Of a stretch of DNA of 64,000 bases, positions 12,981-24,200 are shown piece after piece; positions within the stretch are counted from its first letter, which is position 1, and each line of letters starts with the position of its first letter. The notes beneath the pieces were generated by a model. The model was given only the letters and a program-made list of their open reading frames with translations. It had not been told where the DNA came from and searched no databases. The translations under genes were made by a program, and so were the position numbers. Source of the DNA: Ooceraea biroi (taxonomy: Eukaryota; Arthropoda; Insecta; Hymenoptera; Formicidae). Where the stretch lies: NCBI RefSeq assembly GCF_003672135.1, contig NC_039512.1:9936874-10000873 (forward strand). Direction: 5' to 3'.

Positions 12981-13968
12981 CCCAGTAAGCAAAATGTGTG
13001 CAATCTGCCAGCAGATTGGCAACGGATTACTGCAGAAGTTGATAGCAAATTGGCATCCGTTACGTCCGCATTAGGATAGTGATCCGCCAGCAGAGCCTGC
13101 TAACAGACTCTGACAGCAGATCGGCGGCGGAAACCGAGCAGGATCTGTTAACATCTGACGGCAGATTGACGGCAGAAACCGAACAGAATCTGCAGCTTTT
13201 GGCCATTCATATTCACGATATATTAAAGCATGTGTTTACTTTTAACACACTATAAATTGTTAAAAGAACGCATTTGTTTGTTTGTTAAATTAAAGTACAT
13301 TCGGCTCGATGTGTCTTTCTGACAGTTCGTTGCATAATCTCTCTCTTATTGTTAATTTATTCTAATCTCAAGTCCGAATTTTGCTTTCGAACTTCAGATC
13401 GCTCGTGGCGTGCGTGAACTACATGGACGTTGTCCATGGGAGCCTCTGTGCCGCAAGCGCAAAAATTTTCAGAAAAATTAATATTATCGTGCCAAGGCGC
13501 GTATATTAACTTGTATAACTGTTAGGCTAAATCTTAACATCGAGTAAGAACTCGACGCGTGCACCGCATAGCGGCGCGGAGCGAAACACATATTCATAGC
13601 CGTGTAAATTTGAATACTGTCAAAAGCTGCGGATCCTGTTCGGTTTCTGCTGCCAATCTGCCGTTCGATTCCGCGCGCGCAGATCTTGCTCGGCTTCTGC
13701 TGCCAATCTGCCGTTAGATTCCGCGCGCGCAAATCTTGCTCGGTTTCTGTCGACAATCCGACTTCGAGCCATGTTTGCAGATTCTGCTCGGTTTCTGCCG
13801 CCAGTCTGTTCTTAGATCTCGTGAGCAAGCTCCGTTACATTCCTGGCACCAATTTGCCGAATTAATCGTTAACAACAACTTCTGTATCAAATTTGTTGTC
13901 TTTTGGCTGACAATAGTTGATAGCGGATAGTTAGCATCATCTGCTTTCGGCAGACTTGGCTATCTGGG
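12981..13968. mobile_element. CCCAG-terminus non-autonomous element, copy 1
   Basis: A 988-bp block is nearly identical to 61138-62099. It begins CCCAGTAAGC and ends GGCTATCTGGG, giving short imperfect terminal inverted repeats (CCCAG-TA-AGC against CCCAGATAGCC). It is flanked by TA on both sides (12979-12980 and 13969-13970), a 2-bp target duplication. Inside, both ends carry clusters of CTGCCGCCAATCTG-like and complementary GGCAGATTGxCGGCAG units, and the middle is AT-rich. There is no transposase. Confidence 0.85.
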
Positions 13969-15170
13969 TACGTGGAAAGTTTCTTATTACCGCGCTTCTT
14001 GACGGATACGCGTTTTGTTGATTTACATCGTAAGTGTATAAGATACCTGTATAATAACGTAGCTTGTAAGAAAACGAGGCGTAAAAAGCACAAAAGGAAA
14101 GTCTGAAGTCGCGCTCGCGCGACGGTGTCGCGTTCATCAGAAGCAATATTCTAAAAGGACGGGGAGGACACTGCGCGTGTCGGTTCAACGCGGGTTAATT
14201 CTAACACGGTTTCTGTTCTCGTGTCGGCATCTCGGAATAACGAACAGACGCGGATACAGACTGCGTTTACAGGTACTATTACGATACCTACGATAGAACG
14301 AAAGAGACATCGATCGATTTCTGGCTAGATCGGCCCGATCTCACACCACCGCTTCTTCCAGAGTTTCTCGTACATAAGTTTCTTGTACATAGCGTGACAT
14401 CCGCGACACATTGTGTATGTACACACACACACATATATATATACAGAACGTTTCAACAAAACCTTTCTTGACAAACTTCCAAAACAGAGCACGACGACGA
14501 TCGTTTTTTGTCCCACCCGTATTGTGGGTTATCGAACGCGGCAAGTTGGCCGCCGCGTATGTTTGTTTCCGCGACGTAGTTGTGGAAGTTTGCCAAAAGA
14601 TTCGAAAGATCTCTCTTACATGTTAATTTTATACTATATTACATTATATATACACACACATGATACGCGCGATAGAGAGTTGTAATGCGCTATATGTATG
14701 GCGCGCACGGGGAAATCCTGGAGGTACCATCGAGCTGTTCTTTTGAATTAATAACCATTCGAGAGAATTATTCAGCGACTAAACTCGAGGCATGGGCCCC
14801 GGAACTCCTCGTGCACGCGTGTACGTGAGTGTACATATGCATATAAATATTACAGTAGAGAAGTATACCTAGGGAGATAAAGAGAAAGAGAGAGAGTAAA
14901 TTATGCACCGGACCAGTAGAGAGATAATTAGAAACGGCATTCCGAAGCGTACAGGCTCAACTCTCGCTCATTATTCGCCGCGAGGCGTCGAGGACTAGGT
15001 AGAACGCACTGTGCCACTCGTGTATACACGCCGATTTCAATAAAAGCGACGGCTCTTGTAGGAAACATCGTGCGGCATTTGCCTCTCTTCGCGCGTCCCT
15101 TTCCTCTTCACGTCACAACGAATTTTGAATTGTTTAAATAACAATTTCAAATTTTCGATCTTCATACATT
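13969..15170. other. Intergenic or 3' UTR sequence
   Basis: No convincing coding exon on either strand. Short CA/TA tracts near 14415-14450 and 14645-14660. An AATAAA at about 15038 could end a transcript coming from the left. Confidence 0.4.
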
Positions 15171-15381
15171 TTAACCCTTCGAGTGCGAAGCTCTTCAGGT
15201 TTAAACGCTCCGTTGACGCGTGCCGCGCGGCTCGCAGTTGCGATCGTGAGGCGCGGACGGAATGTTTTAAATAAAATATTTGCCTCGAACATATATTATT
15301 TATTTAAAAATATTAATAATCCACGCCGGTAACGTTCTCCGGGTGCATATATGCATGTATCCATAGCACTCAAAGGGTTAA
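15171..15381. mobile_element. Short TTAA-flanked inverted-repeat element (piggyBac-type MITE)
   Basis: A 211-bp segment is bounded by TTAA (15171-15174 and 15378-15381). Inside it are inverted termini CCCTTCGAGTGC and GCACTCAAAGGG (one mismatch). TTAA target duplication is the hallmark of the piggyBac superfamily. No coding content. Confidence 0.75.
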
Positions 15382-15730
15382 TTTTCTTTTGCACATGACT
15401 CGCGTAGTGGCCAGTGAACTTCAATCACGGTCTTATATACAGGTCTGGAAACTTCGGAGGTGGAGATGGATCATTTTGTGTGTCACTTTTTATTTCTTTA
15501 GTAGCCACTAGAGGCGTTGCGATCGATGTTCGCAGGCTGACGAGGGACGTCAGAGGCCGGGGGAATATCTGTCTGTCTTTATTCCACTCGCAGTCTTCAC
15601 AAAACAATATGATAAATTAATAACGCTTTAAATAATTTAAGACTATAAATGAATTAGTGAAATACGTATATGAAATAAAATTGAGTTTTTATTCTCAAAA
15701 TTAAGTGTGAATAAAAACGAATCCTTCCGT

Positions 15731-15975
15731 GATGGAAAAAAATGTAATAAAATTTGTTGAAATGTATTTGAAACTCTCTGTCAATTGACCTCGATTCATT
15801 AACATTTTTCATCATAAATTTTTATATTTTATTATAAATTTTCGTATTTTATTATAAATTTTATATCTAATATTCCAAAAGTTTGAAAATTTATGATGAA
15901 ATGATAATGAACCGGGATCAATTGATAGAGATTTTCAAATACATTTTAGCAAAATTTTATTATATTTTTTCCATC
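15731..15975. repeat. Foldback inverted repeat nested in the P-like element
   Basis: Arms starting GATGGAAAAAA at 15731 and ending TTTTTTCCATC at 15975 pair over about 110 bp each with scattered mismatches. The centre is AT-rich and repeats TTTATTATAAATTTT. It looks like a separate AT-rich MITE inserted in the P-like element; no clear target duplication was resolved. Confidence 0.7.
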
Positions 15976-16008
15976 AGGATTTTATGTTTAAATCTGTCCT
16001 TTATCTTT

Positions 16009-16305
16009 TTATTTTATTTTTGCGGGTAATAGCTTTTCCCACTTTTTCCAAGTAACAATGTCTTTCGGCACTCGAAATAAAGAACGTTTCTGCTCGGTTC
16101 TACTGCCGGTCTTGCAATTCGGTACCGCACACCATTTCGTCACTTCAATAAACGTTTCGATAACTTTTGTAGTCAATAACCGTTTTTCAATAAGAGTCAT
16201 GAACACACGTGGGTTCTTATCTCCGGTTTTTCGGGTTATATTTATCTGCGGACATCGATGACAGCGACGAGTAGTGGTTATGCTAGAAACTAAATGTGTC
16301 TTCAA
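16009..16305 (-). pseudogene. THAP-domain remnant of P-like transposase
   Basis: A 98-codon frame contains a THAP start: C-A-V-P-N-C (a C-x4-C pair), then SLFRVPKD and two Trp in WKKWEKLLP. It stops right after, so the second half of the C2CH zinc site (C...H) is missing. It also carries an N-terminal extension of about 58 residues that THAP proteins normally lack. Probably not functional, though a truncated DNA-binding product cannot be excluded. Confidence 0.7.
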
Positions 16306-16527
16306 AATGCGGCCATACTCTCACCACTGAAATTAGAGGTAGTTTCCAGACCTGTATGTAAGACCGTGACTTCAATGACGTCTGCTAGAGTGCGTTACTG
16401 CGCATGCGTGATATCACTTGGCGCAGTTGCGCTCTAGCGTCTAGAGCTGTCTAGTTTCATGCACTTGGATTGACTTAACCTTTCATTATCGACAACAAAC
16501 AACTCTTTGAACGAAAATAGGTAAAAC

Positions 16528-16557
16528 AATACGGTATCTACCAACAGATACCGTATT
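16528..16557. other. Perfect 12-bp hairpin in the NKAP 5' region
   Basis: AATACGGTATCT and its exact complement AGATACCGTATT are separated by six bases (ACCAAC). It lies about 100 bp upstream of the first NKAP ATG, in likely promoter or 5' UTR. The role is unknown. Confidence 0.7.
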
Positions 16558-16654
16558 TTATCTAAAAGAGTTAAAAATAATATCGAAAATATATATTGAA
16601 AGAAGAAGAGGAAACAAACACTCGTAAGAAGAAAGCGAAAATTATTTCAAGAAA

Positions 16655-18089
16655 ATGATGAACGAAAAGATGATGGATGCGCGAAGGCGCGAGCGAGAAC
16701 TGATAGGATTGCGTGGGGTTCCTGAGGCTTGGAGCAAATCTCCAATGCAAATCGAGTAGTACGTATTCTTTAATAAGTACGCCTTCGATAATATATGACA
16801 ATATACGAGGGCTGAATTGAGAGAGTGTATAGTAAATCCAACAAAAGTTACATATAAGTTATACATATAAGTTACAATTAACAATCTTGGCCTTTCTATT
16901 TGCAGTAGTTCAGATGAAGAGGATGAAGACGTGAACAAACACAAAGATAATATTTTGCCAAAGGACCGCAAGAGGAAGAGGCACGATGCTAAAAAGAAGG
17001 TATTGAATTAATGTTTGGAAATTCTATAAATTCTGTTAGCACAATATCATTAGCGAACAAAGTCTCAAGCCAAATTTGCAACTAAGGCTAGTATTCATAG
17101 CTCGGATCTTATATTTAAGACCGTCTTAAACGTTTATTCTGCAGAAGAGCAAGAAACAGAAAAAGGAGAAGAAAGCGAAGAAGGAAAAAAGAAGAGAGAA
17201 GAAAGCAAAAAAGGAAGCTAGAAGGGAGAAGAGGAAGAAAAAGAAAGCAAAGAAGGATACGGAGAGCAGCAGCTCCAACAGTAGCGGTAGCAGCGATGAA
17301 GAGGGGGAGGTCTGGGTAGAAAAGACTGCACTCACGGATAAACCGAAGTCGAAGAAAGGTTCGAGTTCGGATGACAGCGGAGACGACAGTGTGGTGGGAC
17401 CTGCTCCGAAGCCACACGTAACTCTGTCGGCCAAAGATTTTGGCAAGGCCTTGCTGCCGGGTGAGGGCGCGGCCATGGCGGCTTACGTCGCTGAAGGGAA
17501 ACGTATACCCAGAAGAGGTGAGATCGGCCTCACGTCCGAAGAAATCGCCTCGTACGAATCTGTTGGCTACGTTATGAGTGGAAGCAGGTAACATACATTT
17601 TTCTTGAGCATGTTAAAACGATTTTTACAGCCTTCTGGTTCTTCTCATTATTCCGAGATTTTTCAATGTCGCATTAATATTTTCGAATTTCTCAAATACA
17701 CGACAACTTTATTATTATTATGAGCAATATAAAATAAAAACTTTATGAAATATAAATTTTGAAAAATATAAACTTTAAATCGAAGTTTAAAATAAATTCA
17801 TTTGAATTATAATTAAATTTATAATGTTGATAGATATCATTCACTCAAAGTATAGACTTCTTTTATTAAAAATTCGCCCTGTGCTAAACGTTCTGTTTCT
17901 CTGTAAAGGCACCGTCGCATGGAAGCAGTTCGTATTCGTAAAGAGAACCAGATCTACTCCGCCGACGAGAAACGTGCTTTGGCAATGTTCAGCAAAGAGG
18001 AGCGACAAAAGCGGGAAAATCTTATATTGGGACAGTTCAGAGAGATGATTAATCAAAAAAAACTGGCGCAGGAAAAGAAAAATAAGTGA
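16655..18089 (+). CDS. NKAP: NKAP family nuclear protein
   Basis: Exons 16655-16758, 16906-16999, 17145-17587 and 17909-18089 join in phase to 273 residues. After a short acidic/Lys-rich middle (KKKSKKQKKEKK runs, SSSSNSSGSSDEE) comes the SynMuv/NKAP C-terminal domain: FGKALLPGEGAAMAAYV, GKRIPRRGEIGLTSEEI and GYVMSGSRHRRMEAVR-type blocks. NKAP is a nuclear RNA-binding protein involved in splicing and in Notch/HDAC3 repression in animals. The N-terminal Arg/Ser-rich segment of vertebrate NKAP (about 140 residues) is not found here; either it is missing or an upstream exon was not recognised. ATGs at 16655, 16658, 16670 and 16673 share the frame. AATAAA at 18196-18201 lies in the 282-bp gap before the convergent rhodanese gene. 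Confidence 0.9.
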
Positions 18090-18370
18090 TTTATTTTTGA
18101 GCGAGGAGACTCGTATAGAAATTTTGTATAATTCTGTTTTCAGAGGACGATGTACATAGAAAATACTATGTATTATATTATCATGTACATAACTAAATAA
18201 AACCATTTTTATCAAGGTATACAATTTCATCGAAAGAATTTTATAAATATATAAGTATAGTTTATTTTTTAACATATTATAACATTGAAGAATTGCTGCG
18301 GTATGAGTATTGAAAATATAAAAGAGAATATTATGATAATATCGTTATAATCATAATTTCATTTTTTCAT

Positions 18371-19541
18371 TCAGCTTTTCTGTTTACTTTCCCAGTCTAG
18401 CCAGCCTCCAGTATAATTATACGCACTGCAAATTGGACAGAGAAGTGAACATAAGTAAATAAAATCGCTAATGGATCTAGAAAAAGAAAAAGGTATTGTT
18501 GAATATACTTTTCGTATCCTAATTTCTGTATTGCTTCTTGCACCATTCCACTCCTTCTTCCAGATCGGCAACTAAGTATGATCTTTGTGCCCTTAGTAGG
18601 TTTACGTTTGCCATATTGTTCCCTGAAGGCCTCCTCCGAGAGATTGAGCAGCACGTTGGAGACATCATTCACTGAATAAATTTATTGTAAATATATATGG
18701 AATCTTATTGATGCATTTCTGAATTTTTAAAAACTTATATCTAAACTATATGAATAATTATTGTCAAAATAGTATCCATAGAAGCTATAAGTCGGTCACG
18801 TAAACGATACGCTGTAGTGTTTCTCTCGCATATGAGATGTTGCTATATTCTTATATATTTATGATAAAAGATATGTTTGGCACATGAACACCTTGAGAAC
18901 CGCTTCTTTTGATATTATTTCATGATTACTACACAATTACATGATATTTGAAAGACATATAATAAGTTTTCTGTTTCTAGCCAAGATAAAAGCTTCCTAC
19001 TCGGTATGTGAATGCTTCCAGGTAATTTCCCGGTCTCGTTTATCTCATTCTGTTCCCTAACGTCAACGATCAGGACATCTTTATCCTTTTGCGCCTCCAG
19101 GAGCTGCTCGTAGTCGACATTAAACACCTTCCCGCTGCTCATCGTGACATCCGCTGCCCGAAGAGGTAAATTTGAGAAGTGCAAACCTCGTGTCACTGGA
19201 AAGGTTGCGTTGTCGTTACAAACAGCTATTATACAATAATGTTTTGCAGACGCAATAACAACTCGAATGTTTTATTTAACGCAACGATAATATGATCTGC
19301 ATCAACGTATATCTCCGATCTCGAAATAGCGCGATTTAGTATCGTTCAATTTTTTCTTTTATCGCGGAAAAGCAAGATACGCACGATTGTCGATCGGGCG
19401 ATTAGATATAATTTCTAGGAATCGCCCGTGGCTTTCCGCCGTTTCCAGTACGCCTTTCGCGTCTCTGCGCGACAGAGCCAGCACGAATCCTTGGGAAAAT
19501 CGACGAGCGAATCTGGCATACATAATGAATGTCAACAGCAA
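18371..19541 (-). CDS. Single-domain rhodanese (thiosulfate sulfurtransferase-like)
   Basis: Exons (minus) 19195-19001, 18671-18509 and 18425-18371 join in phase. A tentative first exon, 19541-19385, joins through donor C/GTGCGT to give 189 residues. The domain runs from VFNVDYEQLL and DVLIVDVREQNE through GSIHIP, then the active-site loop ILSCRSGRRSGM with the catalytic Cys of the C-x-x-G-x-R motif intact, and ends KLGYENAYNYTGGWLDW. Rhodaneses transfer sulfane sulfur to thiophilic acceptors. The tentative first exon is Arg-rich and lacks acids near its start (MYARFARRFSQGF), as expected of a mitochondrial presequence. Without it, translation could begin at the ATG in MSSGKVF. It is tail to tail with NKAP. 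Confidence 0.85.
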
Positions 19542-21294
19542 CCAGCGACGTCACGGTATGCGATTGTCTGGTACGAGAATTGCACTACTTGCGTCTTTAT
19601 CAGAGAAACGTCAATTATTTTTTCTCATAATCGCGTTGATGATTATTCCCTGTTTCTCATAATTAAATCCTTGTGTCGTGCAGGTCACGATTCGGCGATT
19701 GCCATGCGTGATTTACGTCATTTACGTAACGCGCGTGGGGCATGAAGTAAAAGTTAACAGGGGGACCTGCATGCCGCGTTGCGGACGCGGCTTCATCGAA
19801 AACGTGGAGAATACGCACATGAAAACACTTTTGTAGGCGTGCGAGATCCTGGAATAATGAAACAATTGAATGCATCGCTAGTCGCAAGCGAGAAATACAC
19901 TCAGAGAGAGAGAGAGAGAACAGAACAGAACAGACAGAACAGAACAGACAGAACAGAACAGAACAGACAGAACAGAACAGAACAGACAGAACAGAACAGA
20001 ACAGAACAGACAGAACAGAACAGACAGAACAGAACAGAACAGACAGAACAGAACAGAACAGACAGAACAGAACAGAACAGAACAGACAGAACAGAACAGA
20101 ACAGACAGAACAGAACAGAACAGACAGAACAGAACAGAACAGACAGAACAGAACAGAACAGAACAGAAGATATTTATCTTCTATTGCTCGGAAATGGTCA
20201 ATTGTGCGCACATGTTCAATGAGCTTTCGGGTATGTATTCGCCATTCAAGATGCAGCCGCATCTGCATCAATATATTGACGTTACTGAGATGCTTCGAGC
20301 ACAGCGCGAAATTAGTTAACTATAAGTACATAAATGCGTGTAAGTATATAAATTTAAACTAATTTATATATAAGTATGCATATATTAGATGTATTTTATA
20401 ATTATACGATTTATAAACTTGATTTTATATATTTGTCTTTATTTGTTATGCAGATCAGGTTTCTTCCATGTACGTGTGTATGTACATAACGTGCGAGTCA
20501 TAAAGTGAACCTAGGGAAGCTACAAGGTAATTTTCAGGCAAGACTAAGATGCAACGCGAGATACATCTCTCTAAAATTATTTGTTCGTACGTAAATTTTA
20601 TTCAAGACATGGACATTAATTCCGTTAAATATATTTCCTTAAGATGACGCAGTAAGTTAAAAACATAAACATAAAAGTTCCGCTGAAAAATTTATAGCTT
20701 GCCTGCGCCTTCCTGCAAAACTCTTCCGATGGACCGTCGCTCGTTGGAAGGATCCCTGAAGAATCCGCTCGAGTCGCGCCGTCTAGCGAGGAATGCGGGC
20801 ATCAGTTCTTTTTATTTTCTCGTGTACGGAGGAGTGGAGTGTACTAATTTATCGAGGATAATCGCGGGTATTCGGCACAGTTTCGCAGTTTCGCATCGAG
20901 TGAGTAAACCTGGACGGTGATTTGATGTGAGTTCACGTTGCGTCGTATCGCCAGCGTTATGTTTCATACGCGAGTACAATGGCGTACAGCCACTGGATGC
21001 CAGATACACCCCGATGACGATACGACACGACGACGACAACGACAACGACGTTGATGCCCTATTGTTTATTTCTACTACGTTAAAGCGTAGAACAGCCAAG
21101 GCATGCTCCCTGCATGCCTTCTCCATGAAATTCAGTAGAGATTCACTATGTAGCTGGCCCGTACTCTAGCCCTCTGTGCCTTTTGCTTAGTGTGTGCTTT
21201 CTTCCTCTAGTCCATACCTGAAGCACCTGCCTATCTCCTTTTGCAGATGGGATATGAGGCACGATCCATGTAGATGAGCTGAAACTCAGCGAAA
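19542..21294. other. Intergenic region and angiomotin 5' region
   Basis: Contains the ACAGA/ACAG repeat and otherwise no credible exon. A probable 5' UTR exon for angiomotin starts after an acceptor-like TTTTGCAG at about 21246 and runs to the ATG at 21295. Confidence 0.5.
19903..20169. repeat. ACAGA/ACAG minisatellite
   Basis: A (GA)n lead-in is followed by about 250 bp built only of ACAGA pentamers mixed with ACAG tetramers, in recurring ...ACAGAACAGACAGA... order. Both strands stay open across it as a consequence of the repeat. Confidence 0.97.
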
Positions 21295-24200
21295 ATGAGC
21301 TCGCTACAGCAAGGAAACAGGTTCCTACCATTCCCAAGCAATAACCTGCAAAGGAAACAACTGTCCATGCAAGGTAAGCGTCGTGGGAACCAGCTGTAAG
21401 CTGGTCCGTGGTATGCACTGGTGGCTCCTTGAGGATGTGGTTCACCTAATGTGTGTGCTCTTGCAGGTGGTCTTCCTCAGAGTTTGAGTGGTAGCGATAC
21501 CGACGTTTCTACGTCCAACGAAAATTTGAGTAACGAGGAGAGATACGTCATAAGGCACACCGCACGGCAGGAACCGCAGGGCCAGGAAAATCAACAACAG
21601 AGTCCCTCGAGATCCTCCAGTCACAAGGAGAATATACCAAATATTCAGGTGCATTTAACACACTAATTATTTAATAAGCCAATACCAGGCTAATGTTAAT
21701 TTTAAATATTACAATTAATTTTAAATACTACAATTAATGTTACGATCGCTAAAGTCTGACAGCGTGTTAACAGATTTACAGAATTACAAAAGATATTTTA
21801 GTATTATCTTGAATTAATATCTCTAATTATACAATATAGGGCAACCTGCACAACAGAAACAGCCTGAAGGACAGTCTGAGTGGATCGAATAGAAATAGTC
21901 TGAAGGAGAGTGTAAATGGTTCGAATCGGAACAGCCTAAAGGACAGCATTAATGGATCGAACCGTAACAGCCTGAAAGACAATTTGAGCAATCGCAATAG
22001 CGTCGGCTCAAACAGGAGCAGTCTAGATGTTTCGACAAGCTCTTATAACACATTGATCATACACAATGCCAATGACGACAGTTCGTGGATACCGTCTGGC
22101 AGGTAAACGTCGTTTTCGATAAATAATTATTTATTTAAATGATTATTAATTATGTGCAGACCCCCAACTTCAAGACTCGCAACTTCAATATAATAAAGTT
22201 GATTCGTTGATTTCTCGTGAACAGATTATCGGGTATGGTGAGGGAACATGGGGACGTGGGCTACTTGTATTGCGATGGCAGCGGGAAGGGCCACTCCAAC
22301 AGTCCCACAATGCAGTCTCTGTCCAGCCTGCCACACGAGGATTACGTTCACGAACAATCTGGCAGCGGTGGCTGCCAGGAAATCACCGATATCCCGGACG
22401 ATTATCTTAGTCAGTCTCAGGTATAAATATTATATAATTTCTATCGCTCTACTCTATAACATTATTATTATTATTATTAGGTGCTTGCAAAATTTTCTAA
22501 GATCACAAATAGCTGTTGCAAAACCTAAAAATTTTTTTAATAATTCTTTTTAAGTTACTTTTTATTTTTTAAGCGTTGATTATACTTGATCAAAATTGAT
22601 GGTTGACAATTCATAGTTCCGAAAAGTAACGTAGAGAAAAAAATTAAGTCGCTGCTATGGCCATTTATTTGTGACTTTACGAATTTTTGTAAGCTCCTTA
22701 ATGTTTATGCACTTCGAACAGGTTCTGAAACATCTCGCAAAGGAAGTAAAGGTGCCGCCGTACACCAATACTGGAGACAGCATAGAGATGAGACTAAGGG
22801 ACGGAGACAGGGGGAAGCAGAACGATAACGAGTACGAGAACAACTCGCCGCCGTCTTACATATCGACGTTGTTACCGTTGAAGAACAAGCGCATACTCAT
22901 CGGGCCAATGGAAAAATTGACTATATCACGATCGCAGCCCGACTTATCCCGGATCAACAAAGCGGACATCGATAGCTACAATCTGTGCGCAACGTCTCCT
23001 CGGTAATTGGAATATTTCTCGTCGCGCGCTAAAGCATCACTCACTCTGCGATGTCTCATACAAATGTCGAATCTTTATAGACCTCAGACTAAGGGACGCG
23101 AGGAGGTGGAAAGGGAAACGGGCGAGGTATGGTCATCAACAGACATGCTCCGCATAGTGGTCCAGGAAAACAGCGCGCTGAAACTTGAGCTGGAACGCTG
23201 CTACAACAAAGTTGCCAAGTCGCAGAAGCTGGAGCAAGAGATAGCAAAGGTGCACCGCGCTCACGAGGAGCTCGCGGCGTCCTGCGAACGGCGAGAGAAG
23301 TTGGAGCGCGCCGCCAGGATGAGGTTGCAGAACGACTGTCGACGGTTGACCGAGCTGAACCGCGCGTTGCGGGACCAGATCGACTTGCTGTCCGCTCGCA
23401 CGAATAGTTCGCCGATTGTTGAGACCATGCGGAAAGAGCTGACGCAACGCGAACTGCTCATCGGACAGCTCATCACTCAAAGTACAAGATTGAGCGTTAC
23501 CTTAATCTTTTATTAGTAGATACTTTTTCGACCAGAACTTACTCTTTCAAAGTCTAAAGTTTTTTAAATATCTCAACGTAAGTATTAAATGCAAATTTCT
23601 TTATAGCTAATTCAGCTTGATCTATTTAATATTCTATATATCGAATCTAATTGATACATTTGTTTTACTTGTCGTGTTGTTTATATTTCGTAACATAATA
23701 GGGAAATTTTTTATCGTCTTTCTATTTATTCTCACTTTTACCTAGTATCGTTAATTTATCTCATCATCGTTTCCTATGTTTCTAGATAAAGAACTGACCG
23801 CTGCAAAGGAAAGACAAGAGATCGAGCTGGCCGCGCAACGAGCCACTTTACAGGAGCAACGTACGCATATCGACATTCTGGACACCGCATTGGCCAATGC
23901 ACAAGGCAATGTTCTACGGCTGGAGGAAGAGGTAAATTGATTCAATTAAGTTTAATTAATTTAATCAAGGAGGTATATATAGTTATCACGGACGATCAAC
24001 AATTTTCGCTATGGAAGACGTCTGAATCATCGTGGCTCGTGTATGTTTGTCATAATGACCAGCAATGATCGGGATCATCTTTTCCGTTTACACAGTGTCG
24101 CAAGAAGCAAGTGTACGTGGAGAGAGTGGGCCAGCTTCAGCGAGTTTTGTCCTCTCTTCAGACGTCTAGCGATAGACGAGAGGAGACCGAGAGACAACTG

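Larger units (their letters stand above)
15426..16368. mobile_element. P-element-like transposon, internally deleted
   Basis: The 943-bp insertion is bounded by an exact 8-bp direct repeat ACTTCAAT (15418-15425 and 16369-16376). Its ~28-bp terminal inverted repeats start CACGGTCTTA and differ at one position. The minus strand encodes part of a THAP zinc-finger domain. An 8-bp duplication, long inverted termini and a THAP domain together point to the P superfamily, whose transposases carry an N-terminal THAP domain. The RNase-H-like catalytic region is absent, so the copy is non-autonomous. It lies 279 bp upstream of the first NKAP ATG. Confidence 0.85.

Noticed and set aside
17115..17594. 159-codon minus-strand frame rich in Phe and Leu
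   Set aside because: Antisense of the Lys-rich NKAP exon, where AAG/AAA codons read as CTT/TTT.
19663..20271. 202-codon minus-strand frame rich in Phe-Cys-Ser-Val repeats (and its plus-strand Glu-Gln-Asn-Arg counterpart)
   Set aside because: It is produced by the ACAGA/ACAG repeat, which has no stops on either strand; flanks are not coding-like.
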